DNA from: Pimelobacter simplex
Lineage (GTDB): Bacteria; Actinomycetota; Actinomycetes; Propionibacteriales; Nocardioidaceae
Length of the DNA stretch: 64,000 bases
NCBI GenBank assembly: GCA_016803235.1
Contig: JADCLI010000001.1
Location: 225,605-289,604, forward strand
Reading direction: 5' to 3'
Shown here: positions 54,931 through 63,862 of the stretch, in pieces
Layout of the letters: each line of letters begins with the position of its first letter
How positions within the stretch are numbered: the stretch's first letter is position 1
Translations under genes and position numbers: made by a program
Notes under the pieces: generated by a model
What the model saw: only the letters and a program-made list of their open reading frames with translations
Database searches by the model: none
Told to the model about the DNA's origin: nothing

Positions 54931-56280
54931 ATGGAAGCGCCGCAGGAGTTCTCGGAGTCGTACGACGTCGTCGTGGTCGGAGGGGGTGCGGCTGGCCTGC
55001 TCACCGCACTGTTGCTGGCTCGCGGAGGCTGCTCGGTGGCGGTCCTGGAGGCCCGGCGGATCGGTGACGGCACCACCGGTCACAGCACCGGGAAGGTCAG
55101 CCTGCTGCAGGGCACGAAGCTGAGGCGGGCGTTGCGCACCAACCCGCTGTCGGTCGTCCGGCGCTACGTCGAGGCGGGGACGGAGGGCCAGGCGTGGCTG
55201 CGCCGCTACTGCGAGGGACATGGGTTGCCGGTGCCGGGACGGGTGGCCTCGACGTACGCCGTGACCGAGCGGGGCGAGGACCGAGCCCGGGCCGAGCTCG
55301 AAGCCGCGCGGCAGGCGGGCCTGGCCGTCCGGTGGACGTCGGACACCGAGCTGCCGTTCGCGGTGCGAGGTGCGGTCGAGCTCGACGACCAGTTCCAGGT
55401 GGACCCGGTCAGGATGCTGAACCTCCTCGTCGCCGACGTCGTGGCCGAGGGCGGGCAGGTGCACGAGCAGGTCCGGGCCATCGGCGTGCACCACGCCGGC
55501 GACGGGGTCCGGGTGCGGACCGACGACGGACGGGACCTGCGCGCCGGCGTCGCCGTCGTCGCCACGAACCAGCCGGCGCTGCTGCGGGGCCTCTTCTTCG
55601 CCCGCCTGCAGGCCACGCGGTCGTACGCCGCGACCTTCGCCGGCGCCTGGGCACCCGCCGGGATGCACCTCTCGGCGGACGACGACGTGCGCTCGCTGCG
55701 GTCGGTCGACACCGGCGGGGAGCGTCTGCTGATGGTCGGCGGCGCCGGCCACGTGACCGGACGCGGCGCGGCGGCCGCGCACCGCGACCGCCTGCTGGAC
55801 TGGGCGCGCGAGACCTTCCCGGACGCGACGCTGCGTGAGGCCTGGTCGGCCCAGGACCAGTCCCCGGTCGACGGCCTGCCGTACGTCGGCCCCGCCGTCC
55901 CCGGCGACCACCGGATCCACGTGGTGACCGGCTTCGACAAGTGGGGACTCAGCACGGCACCGGCGGCCGCGCTGCTGCTCGCCGCCGACCTGCTCGGCGG
56001 CAGTCGTCCGGACTGGGCGGACGCCCTGCGCAGCTGGTCCCCGCGGCAGGTGCTCGCTGCGCCACGGGCGGCCGCTGCCAACGCCGAGGTCGGCTGGCAG
56101 CTCGCCTGCGGGCACGCCGGGCGACTGCTCGCCGGCGACCGGCCACCGCTGTGCACCCACCTCGGCGGCGTACTGACCTGGAACGACGCGGAGGACTCCT
56201 GGGACTGCCCCCTCCACGGCTCCCGGTTCGGCGCGGACGGGGAGGTGCTCGAGGGGCCTGCCACTCGCCCGTTGCGGTGA
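54931..56280 (+). CDS. FAD-dependent oxidoreductase with C-terminal Rieske [2Fe-2S] domain
   Basis: A 449-residue protein (458 if started at GTG 54904). The FAD-binding motif is VVVVGGGAAGLLTALLLARGGCSVAVLE, followed by a DAO-type fold (VAVVATNQPALLRGLFFARLQATRSYAATF and late VDGLPYVGPAVPGDHRIHVVTGFDKWGLSTAPAAALLLA). The C-terminal Rieske motif is CTHLGGVLTWNDAEDSWDCPLHGSRF. This combination occurs in amine or glycine oxidase-like proteins of unknown substrate. It is divergent from pafA and convergent with the Vsr/DUF559-like gene, so it is an insertion into the proteasome region relative to the usual order. Confidence 0.88.
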   Translation: MEAPQEFSESYDVVVVGGGAAGLLTALLLARGGCSVAVLEARRIGDGTTGHSTGKVSLLQGTKLRRALRTNPLSVVRRYVEAGTEGQAWLRRYCEGHGLPVPGRVASTYAVTERGEDRARAELEAARQAGLAVRWTSDTELPFAVRGAVELDDQFQVDPVRMLNLLVADVVAEGGQVHEQVRAIGVHHAGDGVRVRTDDGRDLRAGVAVVATNQPALLRGLFFARLQATRSYAATFAGAWAPAGMHLSADDDVRSLRSVDTGGERLLMVGGAGHVTGRGAAAAHRDRLLDWARETFPDATLREAWSAQDQSPVDGLPYVGPAVPGDHRIHVVTGFDKWGLSTAPAAALLLAADLLGGSRPDWADALRSWSPRQVLAAPRAAAANAEVGWQLACGHAGRLLAGDRPPLCTHLGGVLTWNDAEDSWDCPLHGSRFGADGEVLEGPATRPLR

Positions 56281-56288
56281 CCGGTGAT

Positions 56289-56349
56289 GCGGTTTGGTCC
56301 CAAACCGCATCAATTCGGGCCCAGATCATGCAGTTCCTGCCCAATCGAC
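56289..56349. repeat. Paired palindrome, copy B (right half degenerate)
   Basis: GCGGTTTGGTCCCAAACCGC at 56289-56308 is exact and is extended by TGA-T/A-TCA flanks to 13-bp arms. After 21 bases a degraded partner (about 11 of 20 bases matching) occupies 56330-56349, overlapping the 3' end of the convergent gene. The spacing equals that of copies A, C and D. Confidence 0.75.
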
Positions 56350-57288
56350 GGGCGTGGTCGAGCGGTACCAGCGGTTCATCACCCTGGCCCGGCCGGTCTC
56401 CGAGTAGAGCGAGTCGTCGACGAGGGCGCGCCACCTGCGCAGGCGCTCGGCCTGGTGCGGGCGATCGAGGACACGGTCGAGTTCGTGCATCAAGGTGGCC
56501 GCGTGGTTGAGGAGGTCGTCCAGCGTGTAACCACGACGCACGTACGCCGTACTCGCCAGCGCCCGCTCTCGGCGGAGGTCTCGGCGATGGACACTTGGTT
56601 CTCGGTGCACCCCGCCGTCGTACTCGTGGATGTTCAGGGTGCCGACCACGACGAGATCGGCGCGGCACACGAACCGCCCGCTCTCGTCGTGGATGTACAC
56701 CTGAGCCTCCGTCGGGACGTCCATGGCGTCGTGGAACTTCCGCAGGAGCGTCTCGCCAGCGGACTCGGCCAGGGAACTGCGGCTCTTCCAGACCCGGCGC
56801 AGGCGGCGAGTTCCGGGCCGTTTGGAGGCCAGCACCTTCTTGACCGCCGCCTCGTCGACGTGTCCGAGGTGTGCCGCGGAGTCGACCATGACGGCAAGGT
56901 CGAGGTCGCCGAAGTCTCGTGCCGCCCGCAACAGGATCTCCGCGGGCTCGTCGACGGGCAGTCCGTGCACGATCCTCGGCCGTGCCTGGTGGGTCAGTCT
57001 CGAGCAGATCAGGCCGGGCCGCCGCGGCCGGCAGTCCCCGCGCACTGCGGCGAAGTGCGGAACCTGTTCGGGCAGCACGGGGACCTGCCACCCGAGAAGA
57101 CGTGCCGCCGTGACGTGGGTGTACACCGCGCCGGGCGGCAGGACGAGGAGCAGAGCGCTGAGGTCGCGTAGGAAGTTCGCCCACGGAGTCAGGTGCGGCG
57201 TCTCCAGCCGGTAGAGGCCGTGCGCGACGCGCTGGTTCCCGGGCGCGCGGACCTCTCCGCGAATGGCTCCATCCGGCCCGATCTTCAT
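56326..57288 (-). CDS. AbiEi-like/DUF559 (Vsr-fold) protein, possible nuclease or antitoxin-like regulator
   Basis: This 320-residue protein has an N-terminal region of the AbiEi/DUF559 type common in actinobacteria (PPGAVYTHVTAARLLGWQVP, around residues 51-70). The C-terminal half has a Vsr-like core: GETLLR (E179), RADLVVVGTLNIHEYDGGVHREPSVHRRDLRRERALASTAYVRRGYTLDDLL with candidate catalytic D211, E222 and D224 (H-E-Y-D-G). Proteins of this class are often called AbiEi antitoxin-like or very-short-patch-repair-like; no toxin partner (AbiEii) lies next to it. It is flanked by palindrome copies B and C and interrupts the proteasome gene order, suggesting insertion. Confidence 0.72.
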   Translation of the reverse strand: MKIGPDGAIRGEVRAPGNQRVAHGLYRLETPHLTPWANFLRDLSALLLVLPPGAVYTHVTAARLLGWQVPVLPEQVPHFAAVRGDCRPRRPGLICSRLTHQARPRIVHGLPVDEPAEILLRAARDFGDLDLAVMVDSAAHLGHVDEAAVKKVLASKRPGTRRLRRVWKSRSSLAESAGETLLRKFHDAMDVPTEAQVYIHDESGRFVCRADLVVVGTLNIHEYDGGVHREPSVHRRDLRRERALASTAYVRRGYTLDDLLNHAATLMHELDRVLDRPHQAERLRRWRALVDDSLYSETGRARVMNRWYRSTTPVDWAGTA

Positions 57289-57374
57289 GACGAAAGAGTC
57301 GGTGCCTGGTGTACGTCGGGCAAGAGCCGCCTGCGCGCCTGTGGAAACGTGCTTGGGCGGTCGTTCGTCCGATC

Positions 57375-57435
57375 ACCGATTGGGCACAAACCGCCTCCGG
57401 GGCCGGCGTGTCGCTGTGGTTTGGGACCAAACCGC
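57375..57435. repeat. Paired palindrome, copy C (between the DUF559-like gene and prcA)
   Basis: The left half at 57375-57394 matches 15 of 20 bases; the right half GTGGTTTGGGACCAAACCGC (57416-57435) matches 19 of 20. The 21-base spacer ends in the same CGGCGTGTCGCT as copy A, which shows that the copies are related as whole units rather than as single palindromes. Confidence 0.85.
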
Positions 57436-57455
57436 AACGACAGGCCGACCACGCG

Positions 57456-58334
57456 TCACAGGGGCGGGGCGACAGGAGGCTCGCCGGAGGGCGGCTCGCC
57501 GTTGGTGGGGTGCTCGAGGGGCGGGACGTTGCCGGAGACCTGGTCGGTCGGGTCGGCGGGGTCGTCGCTGTCGGAGCCCGAGGCGCCGGAGCCGGAGGCT
57601 CCGTCCTCGGGGAGGGGGGCGGCGTGCTCGGGGGTGCCGCGCGGGCCGAGGAGCTCGGCGACCCGAGCCGGGCGCAGCCGTGAGAACTTCCGCGGCTGGG
57701 TGCGGGTGCGGTCGAGGACGGCGACCTCGAGGTCCTCGACCGGGATCACCCGGTCTCCGTCGCCGGTGTGGCCGAGCGCGGCCACGGCGACGCTGAGGGC
57801 CTCGCCGAGCGAGGCACCGGCGGCGTAGTGCGAGGACAGGTACGACGACACCGTCTCGCTGTCGCCGCCCATCACCGCGAAGCCGTGCTCGTCGGCCACC
57901 CGGCCCTCGTAGGTGAGCCGGTAGATCTGGTCCTCGTCTGCACTCGAGCCGACCTCGGCGACGAAGATCTCGACCTCGTACGGCTTCTCGCCGCCCGAGG
58001 AGAAGATCGTGCCGAGGGTCTGCGCGTAGGCGTTGGCGAGGCCGCGGCCGGTGACGTCGCGGCGGTCGTAGGCGTACCCGCGCATGTCGGCCAGCCGGAC
58101 GCCGGCGATACGGAGGTTCTCGAACTCGTTGTAGCGGCCGACCGCTGCGAACGCGAGCCGGTCGTAGAGCTCGGAGACCTTGTGCAGGGCCTGGGAGGGG
58201 TTCTCGGTGACGAGCAGGACGCCGTCGGCGTACTGCACCGCAGCGAGGGACCGGCCGCGGGCGATGCCCTTGCGGGCGAAGTCCGCCCGGTCCTTCATCA
58301 GCTGTTCGGGCGAGACGTAGAACGGGGTGCTCAT
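57456..58334 (-). CDS. prcA: 20S proteasome alpha subunit PrcA
   Basis: A 292-residue alpha-type proteasome subunit beginning [46 protein letters not shown], with the core [56 protein letters not shown]. It forms the outer gated rings of the core particle and docks the Mpa C-terminus. The C-terminal 60 residues are low-complexity Pro/Gly/Ser/Glu-rich, longer than usual. The ATG overlaps the prcB stop by 4 bases. Confidence 0.96.
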   Translation of the reverse strand: MSTPFYVSPEQLMKDRADFARKGIARGRSLAAVQYADGVLLVTENPSQALHKVSELYDRLAFAAVGRYNEFENLRIAGVRLADMRGYAYDRRDVTGRGLANAYAQTLGTIFSSGGEKPYEVEIFVAEVGSSADEDQIYRLTYEGRVADEHGFAVMGGDSETVSSYLSSHYAAGASLGEALSVAVAALGHTGDGDRVIPVEDLEVAVLDRTRTQPRKFSRLRPARVAELLGPRGTPEHAAPLPEDGASGSGASGSDSDDPADPTDQVSGNVPPLEHPTNGEPPSGEPPVAPPL

Positions 58335-59185
58335 GCCTGCGTCTCCTCTCCCCCGCCGGGCAGGGGTGCGAGCGGACCGTCGGGTCGTTCGAAGCGGGCA
58401 CCGACGACCTGGTCGGCGAGCGCGCCGATGGCAGCCTCGTCGAGCTGGACGGCGCCGTCGGCGGTCACGACCCACACGATCGGGAAGATCCGGCGGGTCA
58501 GGTCGGGACCGCCGGTGGCGGAGTCGTCGTCGGCGGCGTCGTACAGCGCCTGCAGGCAGACCCGGACGGCGTCGTCGGACGACAGGCCCTCGTGCCAGAG
58601 CTTCTTCAGCGCGCCGCGGGCGAACAGCGAGCCCGAGCCGACGGTGAAGAACGACGCCTCCTCGTGGCGGCCGCCGGTGACGTCGTAGCCGAAGATCCGA
58701 CCGGTGCCGCTGTCGAGGTCGTAGCCCGCGAACATGGGGACGACGGCCAGGCCCTGCATCGCCATCCCGAGGTTGGCGCGGATGAGGGCGGAGAGCCGGT
58801 TGGCCTTGCCGTCGAGGGAGAGGATCGAGCCCTCGATCTTCTCGTAGTGCTCAAGCTCGACCTGGAACAGGCGGACCATCTCGACCGCGAGACCGGCGGT
58901 GCCGGCGATGCCGACCACGGAGTACTCGTCGGCGGGGAAGACCTTCTGGATGTCGCGCTGGGCGATCACGTTGCCCATCGTGGCCCGGCGGTCGCCGGCC
59001 ATCACCAGGCCGCCGGGGAAGGTCACCGCGACGATGGTGGTGCCGTGGGGCGCGATCTCGGCGGCGCTGCCGGCCGGCAGGGACCGGCGGGCGGGAAGGA
59101 GGTCAGGGGCGTTCTCGGCCAGGAAGTCGCTGAACGAGGAGGTGCCAGGGCGCAGGAAAGCGCCCGGGATGCGCGCGTCGCTCAT
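58331..59185 (-). CDS. prcB: 20S proteasome beta subunit PrcB
   Basis: This 284-residue precursor is processed at PHG-TTIVAV, exposing catalytic Thr49. The remaining beta-subunit features are [26 protein letters not shown] (D and K catalytic helpers), [17 protein letters not shown] and [18 protein letters not shown]. The 48-residue propeptide assists assembly. It starts 6 bases downstream of pup and overlaps prcA. Confidence 0.97.
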   Translation of the reverse strand: MSDARIPGAFLRPGTSSFSDFLAENAPDLLPARRSLPAGSAAEIAPHGTTIVAVTFPGGLVMAGDRRATMGNVIAQRDIQKVFPADEYSVVGIAGTAGLAVEMVRLFQVELEHYEKIEGSILSLDGKANRLSALIRANLGMAMQGLAVVPMFAGYDLDSGTGRIFGYDVTGGRHEEASFFTVGSGSLFARGALKKLWHEGLSSDDAVRVCLQALYDAADDDSATGGPDLTRRIFPIVWVVTADGAVQLDEAAIGALADQVVGARFERPDGPLAPLPGGGEETQA

Positions 59186-59191
59186 CGGGGG

Positions 59192-59389
59192 CTACTCGCC
59201 GCCCTTCTGGATGAACGACTTCACGAAGTCCTCGGCGTTGGTCTCGAGGACGTCGTCGATCTCGTCGAGGATCGCGTCGACGTCGTCGTCGAGGGCCTCC
59301 TTGCGCTCGGCCACGTCGGACTCGGGAGCGACCTCGGTCGTCTCCTCCGCCTCGTCGGACTTGCGCGGCTGCTTCTGCTCCTGAGCCAT
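59192..59389 (-). CDS. pup: Prokaryotic ubiquitin-like protein Pup
   Basis: A 65-residue disordered, acidic protein (EQKQPRKSDEAEETTEVAPE... and the helix DDDVDAILDEIDDVLETNAEDFVKSFIQKGGE). It ends in GGE, the ligation-ready form, so unlike mycobacterial Pup (GGQ) it needs no deamidation. The C-terminal Glu is coupled to lysines by PafA and the helix binds the Mpa coiled coil. A leaderless promoter lies 6 bases upstream of the ATG. Confidence 0.97.
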   Translation of the reverse strand: MAQEQKQPRKSDEAEETTEVAPESDVAERKEALDDDVDAILDEIDDVLETNAEDFVKSFIQKGGE

Positions 59390-59395
59390 GACGCC

Positions 59396-59401
59396 AGCCT
59401 A
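59396..59401 (-). promoter_or_regulatory. -10 element of a leaderless pup-prcB-prcA transcript
   Basis: TAGGCT on the minus strand ends 6 bases before the pup ATG. The same hexamer precedes dop (60957-60952) and both sides of the Lrp palindrome. Confidence 0.5.
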
Positions 59402-59436
59402 TCCACTCAGACCCCAACGCGTCGGCCCATCCCGGC

Positions 59437-60945
59437 CTAACGGCTGAGTGCGCGGACCAGCTCGTCCGCCGTGGCACACCGATCGATCAGCTCGCCGACG
59501 TGGGCCTTGCTGCCCCGCAGCGGATCGATCGTCGGGACCCGCTGCAGAGACTCGCGTCCGGGCAGGTCGAAGATCACCGAGTCCCAGGACGCGGCGGCGA
59601 TGTCGGGGGCGTACTTCTCCAGACAGCGGCCGCGGAAGTACGCGCGGGTCTGCTCCGGCGGGTTGGTCATCGCCTGCTCGACGTCGTCGTCGGTCAGTAG
59701 GCGCTGGATCCGCCCGGCGCCGACCAAACGGTGGTAGAGGCCCTTCTCGGGACGGATGTCGGAGTACTGGTAGTCGATCAGCTGCAGCTTCGCGTCGTCC
59801 CAGGCCAGCCCGTCGCGGGAGCGGTACTGCTCGATCAGCTTCAGCTTCGCGACCCAGTCGAGCTGGTCGGCCAGCGACATCGGGTCGGACTCGAGTCGGG
59901 CGAGGACGTCCTCCCAGCGATGGAGCACGTCGACGGTCTGGGGGTCGGCATCCGCGCCGTACCTGTCCTCGACGTACTTCTTCGCCAAGTCGAGGAACTC
60001 CAGCTGGAGCTGGATGCCGGTCAGTCGGCGCCCGTCGGCCATGGTCACGGTCTGGCGAAGGGACGGGTCGTGGGAGACCGCGCGCAGGGCCGACACGGGT
60101 GTGTCGACGGCGAGGTCGCGGGTGATGAACTTCTCCTCGATCATCGCCAGCACGAGCGAGGTGGTGCCGACCTTGAGGTAGGTCGCGATCTCGGACAGGT
60201 TCGCGTCGCCGATGATCACGTGCAGCCGGCGGTAGCGCTCGGGGTCGGCGTGGGGCTCGTCGCGGGTGTTGATGATCGGCCGCTTGAGCGTGGTCTCCAG
60301 ACCGACCTCGACCTCGAAGAAGTCGGCGCGCTGGCTGATCTGGAAGCCGTGCTCACGGCCGTCCTGGCCCTTGCCGACCCGGCCGGCGCCGCAGAACACC
60401 TGCCGGCTGACGAAGAACGGGGTGAGGTGGCGGACGATGTCGGCGAAGGGGGTGGACCGGCGCATGAGGTAGTTCTCGTGCGCGCCGTACGAGGCACCCT
60501 TGTTGTCGGTGTTGTTCTTGTAGAGAACGATCTGCGGGTTGCCGGGCAGCTGCTGCGCACGGCGGGCGGCGTCGAGCATGACCTGCTCCCCCGCCTTGTC
60601 CCAGCGGACGACGTCGAGCGGCGTGACCACCTCGGGGGTGGAGTACTCCGGGTGCGCGTGGTCGACGTACAGCCGGGCGCCGTTGGTCAGGATGACGTTG
60701 GCGAGGCCCAGGTCCTCGTCGGTCAGCTGCGTCGGGTCCGCGATCTGACGGGACATGTCGAAGCCGCGGGCGTCGCGCAGCGGCGACTCCTCCTCGAAGT
60801 CCCACCGCGCCCGGCGGGCCCGCACCGTGGCGGTCGCGTAGGCGTTGACGACCTGCGACGACGCCACCATCGGGTTGGCTGTCGGCTGGCCCTGGACCGA
60901 GATGCCGTACTCCACCTCGGTGCCCATCACGCGGCGCACGCTCAT
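59437..60945 (-). CDS. dop: Depupylase/deamidase Dop
   Basis: A 502-residue PafA paralogue. The N-terminal [19 protein letters not shown] (metal-binding glutamates), the Dop-specific loop region around [23 protein letters not shown], the catalytic D95 in [41 protein letters not shown] and [30 protein letters not shown] are present. Because Pup here ends in Glu, the main task is removal of Pup from substrates. Starts with ATG 60945; GGAGGC and a TAGGCT -10 precede it. Confidence 0.96.
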   Translation of the reverse strand: MSVRRVMGTEVEYGISVQGQPTANPMVASSQVVNAYATATVRARRARWDFEEESPLRDARGFDMSRQIADPTQLTDEDLGLANVILTNGARLYVDHAHPEYSTPEVVTPLDVVRWDKAGEQVMLDAARRAQQLPGNPQIVLYKNNTDNKGASYGAHENYLMRRSTPFADIVRHLTPFFVSRQVFCGAGRVGKGQDGREHGFQISQRADFFEVEVGLETTLKRPIINTRDEPHADPERYRRLHVIIGDANLSEIATYLKVGTTSLVLAMIEEKFITRDLAVDTPVSALRAVSHDPSLRQTVTMADGRRLTGIQLQLEFLDLAKKYVEDRYGADADPQTVDVLHRWEDVLARLESDPMSLADQLDWVAKLKLIEQYRSRDGLAWDDAKLQLIDYQYSDIRPEKGLYHRLVGAGRIQRLLTDDDVEQAMTNPPEQTRAYFRGRCLEKYAPDIAAASWDSVIFDLPGRESLQRVPTIDPLRGSKAHVGELIDRCATADELVRALSR

Positions 60946-60951
60946 GCCTCC

Positions 60952-60957
60952 AGCCTA
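60952..60957 (-). promoter_or_regulatory. Candidate -10 upstream of dop
   Basis: TAGGCT on the minus strand, 6 bases before the dop ATG, identical to the pup -10. The intervening GGAGGC may also serve as a short ribosome site. Confidence 0.4.
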
Positions 60958-61028
60958 CGGTGTCGGGCCGACCGTGCGGCGGGATGCCGACGCCTGGTTC
61001 GGGTAGCGGACAGGCCGGGGGTGACGCC

Positions 61029-61844
61029 GTGGGTGACACGCAGCAACAGACGGAGCACGCGGCTCGCGAGGCGCGCGACAACGCCGTGGTGAGCGTCGCC
61101 GCCCGCGTCGGGATGGCGGCGTACGGCATGGTCTACGTGATCGTGGCGTGGCTGGCCGCGCAGCTGGTCCTGGGCGATCGCGCCGGGTCGGCCTCGGGTC
61201 AGGGTGCGTTGCAGGAGGTGCGCGAGCAGCCGATGGGCGCAGCCGTCCTGTGGTTGGTCGCGGCCGGGCTCAGCGGCCTCGCGGTGTGGGAGGCCTGCCA
61301 GGCGATCGGCGGCCACCGCGACGAGGAGGGTCTGCGCCGGTGGGGTGCGCGGGCCGCCTCAGCCGGGCGGGCCGTGGTGTTCACGGTCCTCGCCGTGCTG
61401 GCGGTCCGCGTGGCCGGCGGCCACACCGGCTCCGGTGGCGGCGCGACCGGGCGGCTGATGGAGCTGCCGATCGGGTCGGCCGTCGTCGTGGTGGTGGGCC
61501 TCGGCATCGCCGGGGTCGGTGTCGTCAGCATCGCGCACGCGTTCTCGGACCGATGGCGGCGCGGCCTGGAGCCGGAGGCGCGCGGAGGCGCTCTCGGGAG
61601 CCTGGTCACCGTGCTGGCCCGGATCGGCTTCGCGGCCCGTGGCGCGGCGTTCCTGGTGCTGGCCGGGATGTTCGTGTGGAGCGCCGTCACCCACGACCCG
61701 GAGAAGTCGGGAGGCCTGGACCAGGCCATCGTCCGTTTCCGGGACGAGCCGTACGGCCCGCCGTTGCTGCTCGTGGTCGCAGCCGGACTGGGGTGCTACG
61801 GGGCCTTCCACGTGCTGCGGGCCGGCTTCCTCCGCGGGGAATGA
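61029..61844 (+). CDS. DUF1206 membrane protein (three repeats)
   Basis: This 271-residue protein has six transmembrane helices in three two-helix repeats, each beginning with a R-(I/V)-G-(M/F)-A-A-(Y/R)-G-type motif: ARVGMAAYGMVYVIVAWLAAQLVLG, AASAGRAVVFTVLAVLAVRVAGG and ARIGFAARGAAFLVLAGMFVWSAV. This is the DUF1206 pattern; function unknown. The GTG start (VGDTQQQTEHAAREARD) is inferred from the hydrophilic N-terminal segment. It is divergent from dop and ends before a strong bidirectional terminator. Confidence 0.85.
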   Translation: MGDTQQQTEHAAREARDNAVVSVAARVGMAAYGMVYVIVAWLAAQLVLGDRAGSASGQGALQEVREQPMGAAVLWLVAAGLSGLAVWEACQAIGGHRDEEGLRRWGARAASAGRAVVFTVLAVLAVRVAGGHTGSGGGATGRLMELPIGSAVVVVVGLGIAGVGVVSIAHAFSDRWRRGLEPEARGGALGSLVTVLARIGFAARGAAFLVLAGMFVWSAVTHDPEKSGGLDQAIVRFRDEPYGPPLLLVVAAGLGCYGAFHVLRAGFLRGE

Positions 61845-61860
61845 GCTCCCCCGGGAACGT

Positions 61861-61892
61861 CACGTGCCGGGCCCCGAGGGGCCCGGCACGTG
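61861..61892. terminator. Very strong bidirectional stem-loop
   Basis: CACGTGCCGGGCCCC (61861-61875) pairs perfectly with GGGGCCCGGCACGTG (61878-61892), 15 bp with a 2-base nominal loop. It lies between the DUF1206 stop (61844) and the minus-strand peptide stop (61899) and can terminate both. Confidence 0.75.
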
Positions 61893-61898
61893 CGGGAG

Positions 61899-61973
61899 TC
61901 AGCGGCTCTTCGCGACCTTGACGGCGGCAGTGACGCCGAGCGCGACGAGGGCGACGATGATGAGCTTCTTCAT
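61899..61973 (-). CDS. 24-residue membrane peptide (DLW-39-like)
   Basis: The minus-strand frame from ATG 61973 reads MKKLIIVALVALGVTAAVKV then AKSR and stop. It is a short hydrophobic helix with a basic end, resembling the N-terminal half of actinobacterial DLW-39 family peptides but without the terminal D-L-W. A perfect AGGAG (minus strand, 61985-61981) lies 7 bases upstream of the ATG, which argues that it is translated. It lies 69 bases downstream of mpa and ends before the 15-bp terminator. Confidence 0.55.
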   Translation of the reverse strand: MKKLIIVALVALGVTAAVKVAKSR

Positions 61974-62042
61974 GGGATGGCTCCTGAAGGATGGGGTGCG
62001 GACGGGACGTGGCCCACCCTAGGCGAGCGGGGCAAGCGTGAC

Positions 62043-63806
62043 CTACAGGTACTGGCCCGTGTCGTTGACGGTGTCGATCGAGCGGCCCGGCTCGGTGCCC
62101 TGCTTGCCGGTGATGAGGGTGCGGATGAACACGATGCGCTCGCCCTTCTTGCCCGAGATCCGCGCCCAGTCGTCGGGGTTGGTCGTGTTGGGCAGGTCCT
62201 CGTTCTCCTTGAACTCGTCGACGCAGGCCTGGAGCAGGTGCGACACGCGCAGGCCCTTCTGGTCGTGCTCGAGGAAGTCCTTGATCGCCATCTTCTTCGC
62301 ACGGTCGACGATGTTCTGGATCATCGCGCCGGAGTTGAAGTCCTTGAAGTAGAGGACCTCCTTGTCGCCGTTGGCGTAGGTCACCTCGAGGAAGCGGTTC
62401 TCCTCGGTCTCGGAGTACATCCGCTCCACGGTCGCCCGGATCATGCCGCCGACGGTCGCCTTGCGGTCGCCGTTGAACTCGGCCAGGTCGTCCGCGTGCA
62501 GCGGCAGGCTCTGGGTGAGGTACTTGCTGAAGATGTCGCGGGCGGACTCCGCGTCGGGCCGTTCGATCTTGATCTTCACGTCGAGGCGACCGGGGCGCAG
62601 GATCGCCGGGTCGATCATGTCCTCGCGGTTGGAGGCGCCGATGACCAGGACGTTCTCGAGCAGCTCGACGCCGTCGATCTCGCTGAGCAGCTGCGGGACG
62701 ATGGTGTTCTCGACGTCGGAGGAGACACCGGAGCCGCGGGTGCGGAACAGCGAGTCCATCTCGTCGAAGAACACGATGACCGGCGTACCGGTGCTGGCCT
62801 TCTCCCGCGCCCGTTGGAACACCAGCCGGATGTGGCGCTCGGTCTCGCCGACGTACTTGTTGAGCAGCTCGGGGCCCTTGATGTTGAGGAAGTACGACTT
62901 CCCCTCCTGGCCGGTCTTCGCCGCGACCTTCTTGGCCAGCGAGTTGGCGACGGCCTTCGCGATCAGCGTCTTGCCACACCCCGGAGGGCCGTAGAGCAGG
63001 ATGCCCTTGGGCGGCTTGAGCTCGTGTTCGGCGAAGAGCTCGGGGTAGAGATACGGCAGCTCGACGGCGTCCTGGATCGCCTCGATCTGGTTGCCGAGGC
63101 CGCCGATGGTGTCGTAGGTGATGTCGGGGACCTCTTCGAGGACCAGCTCCTCGACCTCGGACTTCGGGACCTTCTCGTAGACGTACCCGGCTCGGGAGTC
63201 GAGCAGCAGCGAGTCGCCGGCCCGCAGGGTCTCGGTGAGCAGCGGGTCGGCCAGGCGGACGACGCGCTCCTCGTCGGCGTTGGCGATGACCAGGACGCGC
63301 TCGCCGTCGGCGAGCACCTCCTTGAGCATGACGACCTCGCCCACGGTCTCGTAGTCGAACGCGGCGACCACGTTGAGGGACTCGTTGAGCATCACCTCCT
63401 GGCCGCGCCGCAGGGTCTCGAGGTCGACGTTCGGGCTCGCCGTCACCCGCAGTTTGCGGCCGCCGGTGAACACGTCGACGGTGTCGTCCTCGTTGCGCTG
63501 CAGGAAGGTGCCGAAGCCCGCCGGGGGCTGTGCCAGACGGTCGACCTCCTCCTTGAGCTTGAGGATCTGGTCGCGGGCGTCGCGCAGGGTCCCGGCGAGG
63601 CGCTCGTTCTGGGACGTCACCGCCGCCAGCGAGCGCTGGGCCTCGGCGAGCCGGGCCTCCAGCGAGCGCGCCGCTCCGGTCGGGCTGTCGACGAGTCGAC
63701 GGCGCAGATCGCCGACCTCCTCCTCGAGGTAGCGCACCTGGTCCTCGAGCTCCTCACGGCTCGGGGAGTGGTGTCCGCCGGTCGTGCCTTCTCCCATGCT
63801 CGTCAT
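62043..63806 (-). CDS. mpa: Proteasome-associated AAA+ ATPase Mpa/ARC
   Basis: A 587-residue unfoldase. An N-terminal coiled coil ([29 protein letters not shown]... to about residue 95) binds Pup. Two OB-fold domains follow, then the AAA module with Walker A GPPGCGKT, Walker [11 protein letters not shown] and sensor/arginine-finger residues ([20 protein letters not shown]). The protein ends in GQYL, the motif that docks on the PrcA ring. A very good ribosome site (AAGGAGGT) precedes ATG 63806 and a -10 (TAATGT, 63831-63826) lies upstream. It hexamerises and feeds pupylated proteins to the core. Confidence 0.97.
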   Translation of the reverse strand: MTSMGEGTTGGHHSPSREELEDQVRYLEEEVGDLRRRLVDSPTGAARSLEARLAEAQRSLAAVTSQNERLAGTLRDARDQILKLKEEVDRLAQPPAGFGTFLQRNEDDTVDVFTGGRKLRVTASPNVDLETLRRGQEVMLNESLNVVAAFDYETVGEVVMLKEVLADGERVLVIANADEERVVRLADPLLTETLRAGDSLLLDSRAGYVYEKVPKSEVEELVLEEVPDITYDTIGGLGNQIEAIQDAVELPYLYPELFAEHELKPPKGILLYGPPGCGKTLIAKAVANSLAKKVAAKTGQEGKSYFLNIKGPELLNKYVGETERHIRLVFQRAREKASTGTPVIVFFDEMDSLFRTRGSGVSSDVENTIVPQLLSEIDGVELLENVLVIGASNREDMIDPAILRPGRLDVKIKIERPDAESARDIFSKYLTQSLPLHADDLAEFNGDRKATVGGMIRATVERMYSETEENRFLEVTYANGDKEVLYFKDFNSGAMIQNIVDRAKKMAIKDFLEHDQKGLRVSHLLQACVDEFKENEDLPNTTNPDDWARISGKKGERIVFIRTLITGKQGTEPGRSIDTVNDTGQYL

Positions 63807-63825
63807 GGCACACCTCCTTGATCCG

Positions 63826-63831
63826 ACATTA
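63826..63831 (-). promoter_or_regulatory. Candidate -10 of mpa
   Basis: TAATGT on the minus strand, 20 bases upstream of the mpa ATG, leaving room for the AAGGAGGT ribosome site; the same hexamer precedes pafA. Confidence 0.35.
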
Positions 63832-63862
63832 CTCGGGCGGGTGTTACATGGAAGTGATTAAC

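Noticed and set aside
56326-57288. Complete AbiE toxin-antitoxin system
   Set aside because: No nucleotidyltransferase toxin gene (AbiEii) lies on either side; only the AbiEi/DUF559-like protein is present.
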